A DNA stretch of 64,000 nucleotides from positions 1 through 64,000 of the forward strand of contig CANQZC010000002.1 in the NCBI GenBank assembly GCA_947628235.1, written 5' to 3'. The notes beneath the pieces were generated by a model. The model was given only the letters and a program-made list of their open reading frames with translations. It was not told the DNA's origin and did not search any database. Numbering within the stretch: position 1 is the first letter of the stretch; each line of letters starts with the position of its first letter. The DNA is from an uncultured Bacilli bacterium. GTDB lineage: Bacteria; Bacillota_I; Bacilli_A; RF39; UBA660. Position numbers and translations under genes: made by a program. Shown piece by piece: positions 6,294 through 15,180 of the stretch.

Positions 6294-8813
6294 ATGAAGA
6301 AAAAATTACCAATTATCATAGGAACTATCGTATTACTAGTTTTGCTCGTAATAGGTGGTGTGTTCCTATTTAAAAATAACAAAGAAAAAGCAGATAAAGA
6401 AAAAGATGAAGTAGTAAATAATATTCCTAAAATTGTATTGGATGAAAAAAATATTCCTAAATTTATTGATGGAAGTGTTGTTTATCAAAAAGTAAAAACA
6501 GAAGAGGATGTCTTTAAAGCCTTAAATGAAGTAAGGGATATGTATGGCTTTGAAGATGCTAAAAAAGAATTTAAAGTTTTAAATACAGATACTAGTTTAG
6601 ATTTTACTTATTACCGTTTACAACAGATTCATAATGGATATCCTGTTTATGGAAATCAAGTTGTAGTATCTGTGGATAAAGACAATAAAGTATCTAGTTT
6701 ATCTGGAAACTATACAGCAGATATTGGTTATAGTTACTTTAGTTTAAGTGAGACGAAAGCAAAAGAAGCAGTAGCTGCTCTTATGAAGACAGATTACGAA
6801 ATATTTAAAACGGAAAAATATATTTATCTTAAAGATGATAAAGCTATTGCTAGTTATGTATTTACGATGGCAGATGATAGTGATTATTACCAATTAGTTA
6901 TCTCTGCGAAAGATGGTACGGTTGTTGATAAAATCAGTCTTTTAAACGAGGAACAATATTCCTACACAGGAGCAGGAGCTGATGGAACAGAATATACTAT
7001 CACTCTTGATCAAGATGGAAATGAATATAAGTTCCATGATCCTGTTAGAAAAATTACAATAGGAGATGGTACCAAAGCAAACCTAGGAGATAAGGGCGTT
7101 TTAGATGTAGTACGAGTTCTTTTTACAGACATTAAACCTATTTCTGCTACCATGGCAGATGGAAAACTTACTTCTACATCAGCGGCCTCTTTACCAAATG
7201 CTATTTCTACTATGTATACTTTTCAAAAGACATATGATTACTATAAAAATGTGTTAGGAAGAGACTCCTATGACAATAAGGGTTCAGAGATTCTTGTAAG
7301 TATCGATGCTTATGCAAAAGTGAATGGAGAAAAAAAAGAATGGCAAAACGCAGCTTGGCTTAATGGATTTCGCAGGATGTATATTGGTACAGTAAATGGG
7401 ATAACTTTTTCTCAAGCAGTGGATGTTACTGCACACGAGTTTACACATGGAGTTATTGAATATACGGCTGGATTGACGGGAAAAGGAGAACCAGGTGCTT
7501 TAAATGAAGGATATGCGGATATCATTGGAAATTTAGTTGAAGGAAAAAATTTTCAAGTTGGTGAATCAATAAAAGAAGGTCGTGATATGGCCAATCCTCA
7601 CGCGCATGAAAATCCTTCCGAAAAGGGAGGAAAATACTATTTTCCAACAGATGAAGAACAATATGATGAGGAATGGAAGGAAAAAGCAAACAAAGCATTA
7701 GGTGATTGGAAAGATTGGGATAAAGGAGGGGCACATAATAATTCTACGGTAGTTAGCCATGCAGCTTATTTAATGTATGAGAATGGTGCTTTTGAAAGTA
7801 AAGAAGAAATGGCAAAAGTATGGTATAATTCTTTATTCTTGCTAACCCCATCTTCAGACTTTGAAGACTGTGCTTTAGCGGTTCTTCAGGCAGCCCAAAT
7901 TTTAGGCCTTAATGATGAAAAAGTAAAAATTATAGAGAGTGCTTTTGTTGAAACTAAAATGTTAGAGTTGAAAACTTCTACAATTTCTGGAAAAGTCACA
8001 GATGCTAGTACAGACGAACCTATTTCAGGAACAATTGTTACAGCTAGTCGTACAGGAAATGTTCATGTTCAATATGAAACAACTACGAATAAAGATGGAG
8101 AATACACATTTAATGATTTACCAGTAGGGGATTATATTATTCAATTTGAAAAAGAAAAATATTTCACTTCTGAGACGGAAGCTACTCTACCAGAATCTGG
8201 TATTCAAAATTTAGATGCTAAATTAGAGGCTATTCCTGAAGTCGATTCTGAAAAATCAGAAGTTGTATTTGTTATGGATATCTCTTTAAGTATGGATACT
8301 AGTGATCCAACCGATATTAGAAAACAGATTATTAGTAATGTATTAGGATTATTAAATGATAATTCAAAGGTAGCATTAGTTACTTTCACTAAGGAAGCAA
8401 AAGTAATTAATGATGGATTAAGTGATCAGAGTGTTGATAGAAAAGTATTGATTACAGATATCTTTAATATTGTCAATGATGATGGCTCTTCTTCAAATTC
8501 TGGTACGAATGGAAAAGCAGGAATTGCTGAAGCATTATCTCTCTTCAGTGAAGAAGAAAATGTACGAAGATATATTGTTTTCTTTACGGATGGTCAAGAT
8601 AATGACTGGTCCGGAACAAGTTATTCTGATTTAGGAAAAGAAGCCTCTTCTAAAAATATTAGAATTCTTTCTATCGGTCTTGGTGGAGATAATGATATTG
8701 ATGAAACGAATTTAAAAAGAATTGCAAAAGATACAAACGGAAAATATTATCGTGCAACCAATTCTATTAAACTTTATCAATTTAGTCAAAGAATTTATAA
8801 AGAGATAAAATAA
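6294..8813 (+). CDS. Membrane-anchored M4 metalloprotease fused to vWA domain
   Basis: The 839-residue protein starts at ATG 6294, with AAGGTGG 6 bases upstream (GTG 6285 overlaps that site). Order of parts: a signal-anchor helix (about 7-27); an FTP/PepSY thermolysin-type propeptide (LQQIHNGYPVYG); an M4 peptidase with HEFTH at 381-385, third zinc ligand E405 in NEGYAD, and a later GGAHNNS corresponding to the active-site His region; a carboxypeptidase-regulatory-like beta domain (SGKVTD, about 560-640); and a C-terminal von Willebrand A domain with a complete MIDAS motif D-x-S-x-S (662-666) and FTDGQDND. The protease and metal sites look intact. An M4 protease fused to a vWA domain and held at the membrane is unusual; it may act on surface proteins held by the vWA domain. 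Confidence 0.9.
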   Translation: MKKKLPIIIGTIVLLVLLVIGGVFLFKNNKEKADKEKDEVVNNIPKIVLDEKNIPKFIDGSVVYQKVKTEEDVFKALNEVRDMYGFEDAKKEFKVLNTDTSLDFTYYRLQQIHNGYPVYGNQVVVSVDKDNKVSSLSGNYTADIGYSYFSLSETKAKEAVAALMKTDYEIFKTEKYIYLKDDKAIASYVFTMADDSDYYQLVISAKDGTVVDKISLLNEEQYSYTGAGADGTEYTITLDQDGNEYKFHDPVRKITIGDGTKANLGDKGVLDVVRVLFTDIKPISATMADGKLTSTSAASLPNAISTMYTFQKTYDYYKNVLGRDSYDNKGSEILVSIDAYAKVNGEKKEWQNAAWLNGFRRMYIGTVNGITFSQAVDVTAHEFTHGVIEYTAGLTGKGEPGALNEGYADIIGNLVEGKNFQVGESIKEGRDMANPHAHENPSEKGGKYYFPTDEEQYDEEWKEKANKALGDWKDWDKGGAHNNSTVVSHAAYLMYENGAFESKEEMAKVWYNSLFLLTPSSDFEDCALAVLQAAQILGLNDEKVKIIESAFVETKMLELKTSTISGKVTDASTDEPISGTIVTASRTGNVHVQYETTTNKDGEYTFNDLPVGDYIIQFEKEKYFTSETEATLPESGIQNLDAKLEAIPEVDSEKSEVVFVMDISLSMDTSDPTDIRKQIISNVLGLLNDNSKVALVTFTKEAKVINDGLSDQSVDRKVLITDIFNIVNDDGSSSNSGTNGKAGIAEALSLFSEEENVRRYIVFFTDGQDNDWSGTSYSDLGKEASSKNIRILSIGLGGDNDIDETNLKRIAKDTNGKYYRATNSIKLYQFSQRIYKEIK

Positions 8814-8818
8814 AAGGT

Positions 8819-8853
8819 AAAAATGTAGATATCAAAAGTATCTACATTTTTTT
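8819..8853 (+). terminator. Intrinsic terminator after the M4-vWA gene
   Basis: AAATGTAGATA pairs with TATCTACATTT around a short loop, followed by T residues to 8853. Its T-run merges into the 39-bp repeat that begins at 8849. Confidence 0.85.
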
Positions 8854-8887
8854 GATAGTAAAAGAAAAACGATTCATTTTGAATCGT
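8849..8887 (-). repeat. 39-bp terminator repeat, copy 1
   Basis: Identical over 39 bases to 11006-11044. On the minus strand it contains the hairpin ACGATTC/GAATCGT followed by a T-rich run, placed one base after the stop codon of the lipoprotein gene. The two copies bracket the two-gene module 8888-10989. Confidence 0.9.
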
Positions 8888-9619
8888 TTAACTAATTTTC
8901 TTTTTTCCTACTACTTCATACTTATAAGTGTTTACATACTTTTCAATAGGACTTTTATTTTCAAATATTTTTTCCTCTTGTAAATTTCCATTTTCATCAT
9001 AAGATTTAACTATTTTAAAAATGTTATTTTTGGATGTCTCAGTTTGAATAACTAGCTTACCATCTTCATCATATTCATATTCATAGATGCAATAGTAATT
9101 ATCACTAACATATTTTTTATAAATTAGTTGACCTTTCTCATCATATTTATAAGTTTCGGTACTTTCTCCATCTGAATCTTTTTCTTTCATTGTTAAAATT
9201 TTACCATTCTCATCGTATTCATATTCATAACTGATAAGTTCTTCTAGGTTATCATCTGAATCTTTGTAGATCTGTGTTAAAACATTATTATATTTATCGT
9301 AGGTATATTTTCTAATTGTTATATCATAAGGACCATTTTCTGTTTTTTGAATCACATTTCCGTTTTCATCATAAGTCATTTTGTAAGTGGTTCTTCTTTT
9401 GGTACCTTCTTTATCATAAGATGTATCATATTCTAAAATATTTCCGGTATCTTCATCAATTTTATAATTTGTATAATAAGTGGTGTCTTTAAAAATAGCA
9501 TTATATTCTTCAACGATGGCATAAACATCTTCGTATTTTATTTCTTTTTCTTTCTTATCGTTTCCACATCCAACAAGCAGAAGTAACAGAAATATGTAAG
9601 TAAAAAATTTTTTACTCAT
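8888..9619 (-). CDS. YD-repeat lipoprotein
   Basis: The 243-residue protein has a lipoprotein signal peptide with lipobox LVGC (Cys about residue 18), so it should be lipid-anchored outside the membrane. The body is a run of about eight YD/RHS-like repeats of the form YDE.GN/K.....K, each roughly 20-25 residues. Such repeats form extended beta structures in RHS toxins and wall-associated proteins; no toxin tip is present here. Its ATG overlaps the stop of the upstream TPR gene by one base (TAATG), so the two are translationally coupled. It ends in the 39-bp terminator repeat. Confidence 0.8.
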   Translation of the reverse strand: MSKKFFTYIFLLLLLVGCGNDKKEKEIKYEDVYAIVEEYNAIFKDTTYYTNYKIDEDTGNILEYDTSYDKEGTKRRTTYKMTYDENGNVIQKTENGPYDITIRKYTYDKYNNVLTQIYKDSDDNLEELISYEYEYDENGKILTMKEKDSDGESTETYKYDEKGQLIYKKYVSDNYYCIYEYEYDEDGKLVIQTETSKNNIFKIVKSYDENGNLQEEKIFENKSPIEKYVNTYKYEVVGKKKIS

Positions 9620-10989
9620 TATTTAACCTTTTTAAATGTAATTTTACTAGTGTATTTATTTGTAAAGTCTTGAGAATATGCAGTGTCATTTAGAGTGAAA
9701 GATAATTTAATTTTACCAGAAGAATAAGTAAGTGTTGTTTTTCCAACAGTACCATCAGGCGCAAAAGCAGATGGATATGAACTAACTAATTTAGATGGTA
9801 TTTTCTTACCTTTTTTGACAGTGAAATCAATTGGGGCATCAAATTCTTTTTCATTCACTGCATAACCAAGAGTAGAATAATTAACATAAGAATAGAAGGT
9901 AGGGTTTCCACTAACTTTAACAGACCCATCTCCCTTAATAACACAAGTAATTTCAAATGAAGAACTGAAAGAATTATACCAAGACTCCCAAGAACCATCA
10001 TATTTCCATATCTGTCTTACCTCATATTTTCCTTTGCTTCCTTTCCAAGTACCACTTAGATCAACAAAAGATTTATATTTTTCTAATGTATCTAATCGCT
10101 CAGATACTTTTAAACCATTGTATTCAAAATCTTTAGGTAATTTTTTAAATTTCTTTTGAGCATCGTAAAGTTTTCCTGCTTGATAATTTTCTTCTGCTAA
10201 AAGGAAATTACAAACATTAATCTTGTTTTCGCTGTCTTCATATTTTTTTGCTTTTTTATAATTATCAATAGCATCTTTATATTTTTTATTTTCTAATAAA
10301 TCTTCGGCTTTTAAATAATAGGCTCTATTGAGTTCTTCTTCACTATTTAAGAAATCTCCCAATTCAAAGAAAGCTTCAATTGCATCATCAAAATTTTTTT
10401 CTTCTACATTTTTTTCAGCTTGTGCATAAGAAACATAATTTTCCTTTTCTTTGTTATTGGTAAGACTTAAATTTTTAAGTGCTTCTGCATATTTTCCTTT
10501 TTCAATAAGTTGCTTTGCGTACTCAAAATAAGCAACATCTAATTTTTTCTTTGTATCTTTATATTCTGGATTTTTAGAATAATATTTTACAGCTTGTTCA
10601 TAATTTTTCTTGTCAAAATTTTCGGCTGCTTTATTGTAATAAATACTTGGTAGAATAGCTACTTTGAAAAGAATACCGCCAACTACTAAAATAGCAATAG
10701 CAATACAAGAAATGATTATTGCTTTTTTAGCTTTTGGTGATTTTAGTTTCTCTAAAAAAACTAGATTATTAGAGACATTGTTTTCATTGATAATAGGGTC
10801 TTCTGGGGTAATTATTTCTTCTCCCGTTTCTTCCTCTAATATCTCTTCTTTTTTCTGTTGCTCTTTCACATTTTTCGCTTTTGCTTCTTGTTTTTCTCTA
10901 GGTTTAGAAGCATTTTTTTGGTTTCCCTTTTTTTCTTTTTTTTGAGTAGAGTTTTTTTCCTCCTCATTCTTTTTCAACTTTTTTTCCAT
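9619..10989 (-). CDS. Membrane TPR-repeat protein
   Basis: The 456-residue protein begins with ~80 Lys/Glu-rich residues (cytoplasmic, probably coiled or disordered). One transmembrane helix follows (IIISCIAIAILVVGGILF), then several TPR-like helical repeats (YNKAAENFDKKNYEQAVKYY, YFEYAKQLIEKGKYAEAL, YLKAEDLLENKKYKDAI), and a C-terminal beta-rich domain starting SGTWKGSKGKY. ATG 10989 is preferred to ATG 10995 because GAGGAG lies 8 bases upstream of it but only one base from the other. It forms an operon with the YD lipoprotein. The function is unknown; TPRs suggest binding of a partner at the cell surface. Confidence 0.75.
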   Translation of the reverse strand: MEKKLKKNEEEKNSTQKKEKKGNQKNASKPREKQEAKAKNVKEQQKKEEILEEETGEEIITPEDPIINENNVSNNLVFLEKLKSPKAKKAIIISCIAIAILVVGGILFKVAILPSIYYNKAAENFDKKNYEQAVKYYSKNPEYKDTKKKLDVAYFEYAKQLIEKGKYAEALKNLSLTNNKEKENYVSYAQAEKNVEEKNFDDAIEAFFELGDFLNSEEELNRAYYLKAEDLLENKKYKDAIDNYKKAKKYEDSENKINVCNFLLAEENYQAGKLYDAQKKFKKLPKDFEYNGLKVSERLDTLEKYKSFVDLSGTWKGSKGKYEVRQIWKYDGSWESWYNSFSSSFEITCVIKGDGSVKVSGNPTFYSYVNYSTLGYAVNEKEFDAPIDFTVKKGKKIPSKLVSSYPSAFAPDGTVGKTTLTYSSGKIKLSFTLNDTAYSQDFTNKYTSKITFKKVK

Positions 10990-11005
10990 AAACATACTCC
11001 TCTAC

Positions 11006-11044
11006 TTTTTGATAGTAAAAGAAAAACGATTCATTTTGAATCGT
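11006..11044 (-). repeat. 39-bp terminator repeat, copy 2
   Basis: Identical to 8849-8887. It terminates the zinc-ribbon gene at 11050 and at the same time lies just upstream of the TPR gene, whose promoter must lie in or next to it. Confidence 0.9.
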
Positions 11045-11049
11045 CTTTT

Positions 11050-11430
11050 TTAATAACTTTGAATAAAATTAATTTCTATCGTATTCGTAAGGAGTCCCAT
11101 TTTAATAGGACATTGGAAAACTAAATTTCGATAAGTATCATTGATGACGAAATTAGTTGTTCCATGACACATACCGGCATGGATAGTTAATTCTTGATTT
11201 CCATAATATAATGGGAAAGTTTTGGTTTCGCCATTTTTGACTTTTCCTAATAAATATCCATTTACAGATACATTATAGGCAATTGCACATCCATAAAAAC
11301 TTTTTGGTCTTACAATTGTAATACTTCCTATTCCTGGTTGATTATTCATCGTAGGGGCAATTGTATTTCCGCATTGCGTACAAAAATTAGATCCATTTAC
11401 TAAAGTAGCGCCACATACTGGACAACTCAT
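11050..11430 (-). CDS. Small zinc-ribbon protein
   Basis: The 126-residue protein starts with a zinc ribbon (CPVCG...FCTQCG) and continues into a ~95-residue beta-like domain containing VSVNGYLLGKVKNGE, which resembles the glycine-turn beta domains found after such ribbons in Bacillota. There is no membrane helix, so it is probably cytoplasmic. AAGGTG precedes ATG. It lies 11 bases after the M32 carboxypeptidase gene in the same direction, so it may be co-transcribed with it, and ends at the 39-bp repeat terminator. Confidence 0.65.
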   Translation of the reverse strand: MSCPVCGATLVNGSNFCTQCGNTIAPTMNNQPGIGSITIVRPKSFYGCAIAYNVSVNGYLLGKVKNGETKTFPLYYGNQELTIHAGMCHGTTNFVINDTYRNLVFQCPIKMGLLTNTIEINFIQSY

Positions 11431-11441
11431 AATACACCTTC

Positions 11442-12917
11442 TTACTTCCTATATTTTTCTTTAAAGTACCGAATAATCGGTTCTGCACTGATTTCTTTAT
11501 GACAGATTTCTTCTAGTAATTCTTTTGCTGATTTTGTATTTCCATATTGATAAATATGTTGTATTAAAAAGTCTTTGATTTTTGAAATTTCACGATTTTG
11601 AAGAATTGTATCTATACTTCCTAGATTTTCTTCGATAGCGTCCCTCAACATTCCATCATAGATATTTCCTAATAGATAAGATGGAAAATATCCAAAATCT
11701 CCTTCTGACCAATGCACATCTTGGAGAATACCTTCTCTATCATTTTGAATTTCTATTCCTAAATATTCTTTTGTTTTTTGATTCCATATTTGTGGTAATT
11801 CGGAAACAGAAATTTTATCATTGAAAAGGTCTCTTTCTATCTCATAACGGATAATAATATGAAGACAGTAAGATAATTCATCGGCATCCGTTCTAATGGG
11901 TCCTAATTTCACTTCATTTAATCGGTCTACAAATTCTTTCAAAGAGAAATCAATTTGTAATAATTGTTTCATATCTGCATAGATAGGTTCCCAAAAATGA
12001 ATATTTCTACCTAAAATGTTTTCAAAGAAGCGAGATTGACTTTCATGAAGACCATAGATATGATCAGCTCCATCATTATCTAATTCTCTAAGGTTAGAGT
12101 CTATATTTTGTTCAAAAATACCATGTCCACCTTCATGAATAATGGTAGATACAAAAGAAAAAGGATTCTCGTTTTTAGAAAAGGCAATTCGAACATCATT
12201 GGGATGAACTTTCATGGTAAATCCATGAGGATAAATTCCTAATCCACCACGATTTAAATCAAATCCAATATAATTTAAAAGATAATTCGCACAGTTTACT
12301 AGTTCAGTCTCAGAATATTCTTTTTGGAAAGGTAAGAAATGTTTCTGTTTGAAACTTACTTCTTTTAAAAGAGGGATTAATTCTTTCTTGAGTTCTTCAA
12401 ACAGAGGATCAATTTCTTTGGTAGTCATTCCTTTTTCATAACTATCTAACATTACATCATATAAATTTTTATTTGGTTCCTGATAGTGATAAAATTCTTT
12501 CGTCATAGAAATCATTTTTTCTAGATGAGGCTTAAATATTTCATAGTCATTTTTTTCTTTTGCTTCTTCCCAAGCAATATTAGAAAGATCAATTTCTTTT
12601 CGATATTCTTGATAGAAAGAAGCAGGTACTCTTTGATTTTTCTCTAAGTCTTCTAATGTTTTCTGAAAATATTTTTTTCGTTTTTCATCTAATCTTGAAA
12701 ATTCTTCAGATGAAATAAAATTAGATAGTAATGTTTGATATTCTTTTTGAGTTTTTAATTGGAAAACTTCTCCCTCTAATTTGGTTTTTACCTCAACGAC
12801 ATATTCTTTTCCTCCTTTCGGAGAATGAACTCGCATATCCCAACTTAAGAGGTTTAAAATATATTCTAATTCAGCAATTCTTTTTTGATAATTCATTAAT
12901 GTTTCTAATTCTTTCAT
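11442..12917 (-). CDS. M32 family carboxypeptidase (Taq type)
   Basis: The 491-residue protein matches the usual M32 length. The zinc site is HEGGH at 261-265, with the third ligand in the LHESQSRFFEN segment; HPNDVRIAF and IRTDADELSYCLHIIIRYE are also family-like. The enzyme removes C-terminal amino acids from peptides in the cytoplasm. Start 12917 is chosen for the strong AGGAGGG site 5 bases upstream; the reading frame stays open further upstream but without a ribosome site. It is divergent from the ASCH gene at 13009 and is followed closely by the zinc-ribbon gene. Confidence 0.92.
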   Translation of the reverse strand: MKELETLMNYQKRIAELEYILNLLSWDMRVHSPKGGKEYVVEVKTKLEGEVFQLKTQKEYQTLLSNFISSEEFSRLDEKRKKYFQKTLEDLEKNQRVPASFYQEYRKEIDLSNIAWEEAKEKNDYEIFKPHLEKMISMTKEFYHYQEPNKNLYDVMLDSYEKGMTTKEIDPLFEELKKELIPLLKEVSFKQKHFLPFQKEYSETELVNCANYLLNYIGFDLNRGGLGIYPHGFTMKVHPNDVRIAFSKNENPFSFVSTIIHEGGHGIFEQNIDSNLRELDNDGADHIYGLHESQSRFFENILGRNIHFWEPIYADMKQLLQIDFSLKEFVDRLNEVKLGPIRTDADELSYCLHIIIRYEIERDLFNDKISVSELPQIWNQKTKEYLGIEIQNDREGILQDVHWSEGDFGYFPSYLLGNIYDGMLRDAIEENLGSIDTILQNREISKIKDFLIQHIYQYGNTKSAKELLEEICHKEISAEPIIRYFKEKYRK

Positions 12918-13008
12918 AGACCCTCCTAGTATTATTATAGCACGAACTAGAGAAAATCTCTCTTTGAATGAGAAAAAACATGTGATAAAATAGTTACGGG
13001 TGAGGAAA

Positions 13009-13356
13009 ATGAAAAATATAGATATGCATTTACATAAAGAACCTTTTGAAAGAATTGAAGCGGGAAAAAAACATATTGAATATCGATTAAATGATGAAAA
13101 AAGAAAAGAATTAGAAATTGGGGATACTATCACTTTTTATAAGCGACCAGAAGAAAAAGAGACCTTAAAAGCAGTAATAACAGATTTAAAATACTATCCT
13201 GATTTACACACGATGTACGAAGCATCTTTTCAGGAAGAGTTAAAAGATTTATATGGTAGTGTTGAAGAAGCGGTATTAGATACCCCTTATTATACGGAAG
13301 AAGAAGTCCAAAAATATGGGTGCGTTGCTATTCATTTTCAATTGATAAAAGAATAG
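13009..13356 (+). CDS. ASCH-domain protein
   Basis: The 115-residue protein is essentially one ASCH (PUA-like) domain. The signature GKKHIEYRLND (G-x-K-x-x-E-x-R) and IGDTITFYK are clear. ASCH proteins bind RNA or act on modified nucleosides; the substrate here is unknown. ATG 13009 is chosen because the upstream in-frame GTG at 13000 is part of the GTGAGG ribosome site. TGA-TAAAAT near 12981-12991 is a probable extended -10. It is followed 8 bases later by an ATP-grasp gene in the same direction. Confidence 0.85.
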   Translation: MKNIDMHLHKEPFERIEAGKKHIEYRLNDEKRKELEIGDTITFYKRPEEKETLKAVITDLKYYPDLHTMYEASFQEELKDLYGSVEEAVLDTPYYTEEEVQKYGCVAIHFQLIKE

Positions 13357-13364
13357 GTGAGAAT

Positions 13365-14300
13365 ATGGAAGACTTTCAAAAATTAATTCAAGAAATCTGT
13401 GATGAATTACAGATTCAAATGAGTATTTTATCGAAAGATTGGGTTTTAATGTTAGAAAAAGATCATCAAACAAGATTTATTTCGGGATATAAATTTGATG
13501 TTAATGGGCATGCATTAGGCTCTATTATGGATGATAAATATGCCATGTATGAAGTATTGAAAAAGAAAAATATTCCGGTGATTGAACATACCATTATGTT
13601 TCGTTCGAATAATCATAATACTTATGCGAAAGGAAATAATGAACTAGAGAAAATTTATGATTTTTGGCGTACTCATGATAAAAAAATAGTTCTAAAAGGA
13701 AATGGAAGTACTTGTGGAAGAGAAGTTTTTAAAGTAACAACAGAAGAAGAATTAGAGACTGTAGCAACTCAATTATTTCGGTCTAATTTTTCTATTAGTA
13801 TTTGTCCTTTTTATGAAATAAAAACAGAATATCGACTTATCTATGTTCAAAATGAATGTGTTTTATGTTATGGAAAGAAAAGACCAATCGTAATCGGGGA
13901 TGGAAAAAGGACAATTCGAGAATTACTAGAAGAGTTTAATCCTTTCTACTATCAAAATAAAAAATTAGATGCTTCTTATGATAGAATATTACCTGAAAAA
14001 GAGGTATATGAAGATAGTTGGAAGTTTAATCTTTCGGAAGGTAGTATTCCAATAGAGGTAGAAAATACAAGGGTAAAGGAAGATTTATTAAAATTGGGAA
14101 ATAATATTTCCCGGGAAATAGACCTTCAGTTCTGTAGTGTAGATATCATAGAAACGATGGATGGGAAATATTATGTTATGGAATTAAATAGTGGTGTCAT
14201 GATGTTACATTATTCTCATTTAGCGCCTTCTGGAAAAGAGAAAGCTAAAGAAGTTTATAGGAAAGCTATCTTAAGTTTATTTCATCAAAAAAAGAGTTAA
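13365..14300 (+). CDS. ATP-grasp ligase (cyanophycin synthetase/GshAB-like)
   Basis: The 311-residue protein has the ATP-grasp order: an N-terminal substrate part, IVLKGNGSTCGREVF (ATP-binding Lys and glycine loop), a middle sheet with KRPIVIGDGKRTIREL (similar to cyanophycin synthetase and glutathione synthetase GshAB), and VDIIETMDGKYYVMELNSGVMM carrying the Mg-binding Glu/Asn. It would ligate an amino acid or peptide to a carboxylate with ATP; the product cannot be read. Start 13365 follows AGGTGAG. Its stop codon lies inside a perfect palindrome shared with the convergent MBL gene, overlapping it by 4 bases. Confidence 0.8.
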   Translation: MEDFQKLIQEICDELQIQMSILSKDWVLMLEKDHQTRFISGYKFDVNGHALGSIMDDKYAMYEVLKKKNIPVIEHTIMFRSNNHNTYAKGNNELEKIYDFWRTHDKKIVLKGNGSTCGREVFKVTTEEELETVATQLFRSNFSISICPFYEIKTEYRLIYVQNECVLCYGKKRPIVIGDGKRTIRELLEEFNPFYYQNKKLDASYDRILPEKEVYEDSWKFNLSEGSIPIEVENTRVKEDLLKLGNNISREIDLQFCSVDIIETMDGKYYVMELNSGVMMLHYSHLAPSGKEKAKEVYRKAILSLFHQKKS

Positions 14301-14313
14301 TTAACTCTTTTTT
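14287..14313. terminator. Shared bidirectional terminator over two stop codons
   Basis: A-run, GAGTTAA/TTAACTC, T-run: a perfect palindrome. The TAA stops of the ATP-grasp gene (14298-14300) and of the convergent MBL gene (14297-14299 on the minus strand) both lie in its centre, so one element provides both stops and both terminators. Confidence 0.85.
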
Positions 14314-15172
14314 CATAGACTACTTTATTATCGAGAATAAAGACTTGAAGAAGTTCTTTTTTACATAAATAGGATAAATAAGAACGAATAGTACTACCTA
14401 CTAAAACAGATTGATTGATATTCATTGTTAATTCATAATGTTCAAAGATTTGTTTTAAAATCTCTTCAAAAGAAGTAGGGGTTTTACAAATCGATAAGAT
14501 AGAAGCACTAATGTCTTCTACTTTTTTCTTGTTTTGTTCAATTAAATCAGTCATATCTTCCAATGCTTCGATATGGGAAGGAATAAATAATTTCCCAGGT
14601 AATGTTTTTAGTATTTCTAAAGAGTGTAATAATTCTTCCACATCATATAAAAAGAAAACATGATATTTTTGAATCGTTTCTAAACTTACTAGAGAGTCTC
14701 CTAAAAAGTAAACATCATCATCCGTTTTAATACCAATCATATCGAAAGAATGACCTTTTAAAGAAAATACTTCCAATCCTTCTGGTAGAGAGGATAACTC
14801 TTGAGAGGTAGATTCTTTCGCACATAAAAATTTATTTTTTAATTCTTCTAGAGGACTACCACCATAAAGCATCGTAGGTTCTAAAATTGGGTAATTCGTA
14901 AAACAGTTTTCTACTCCATAATTATAAATAGGACATCCTGTTCTTTCTTGAATTACTTTATTTCCCCCAATATGATCGGCATGAGAATGGGTATTGATAA
15001 TCCCACTTACTGTCCATCCTTTTTCTTCCATAATTTTTAAAATTTTCTTTCCGGCATCTTTATCATTTCCTGTATCAATTAAAAAGACATGCGTATCGTC
15101 GATTTGATAAATTCCAATATTCGTAGGGTTTTTAATATAATAAGTTTTTTTTCCAACTTGAATTAGTTCCAT
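14297..15172 (-). CDS. MBL-fold metallo-hydrolase
   Basis: The 291-residue protein has the metallo-beta-lactamase fold. THSHADHIGG is the H-x-H-x-D-H zinc motif, preceded by VFLIDTGND; later metal ligands are in LKGHSFDM, FLGDSL and IPSHI. The C-terminal ~80 residues look like a small winged-helix cap, as in Bacillota MBL hydrolases of unknown substrate. Start 15172 has AGGAGG 6 bases upstream. It starts 8 bases downstream of the cutA stop, so the two are in an operon. Confidence 0.88.
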   Translation of the reverse strand: MELIQVGKKTYYIKNPTNIGIYQIDDTHVFLIDTGNDKDAGKKILKIMEEKGWTVSGIINTHSHADHIGGNKVIQERTGCPIYNYGVENCFTNYPILEPTMLYGGSPLEELKNKFLCAKESTSQELSSLPEGLEVFSLKGHSFDMIGIKTDDDVYFLGDSLVSLETIQKYHVFFLYDVEELLHSLEILKTLPGKLFIPSHIEALEDMTDLIEQNKKKVEDISASILSICKTPTSFEEILKQIFEHYELTMNINQSVLVGSTIRSYLSYLCKKELLQVFILDNKVVYEKRVN

Positions 15173-15180
15173 ATATCCTC

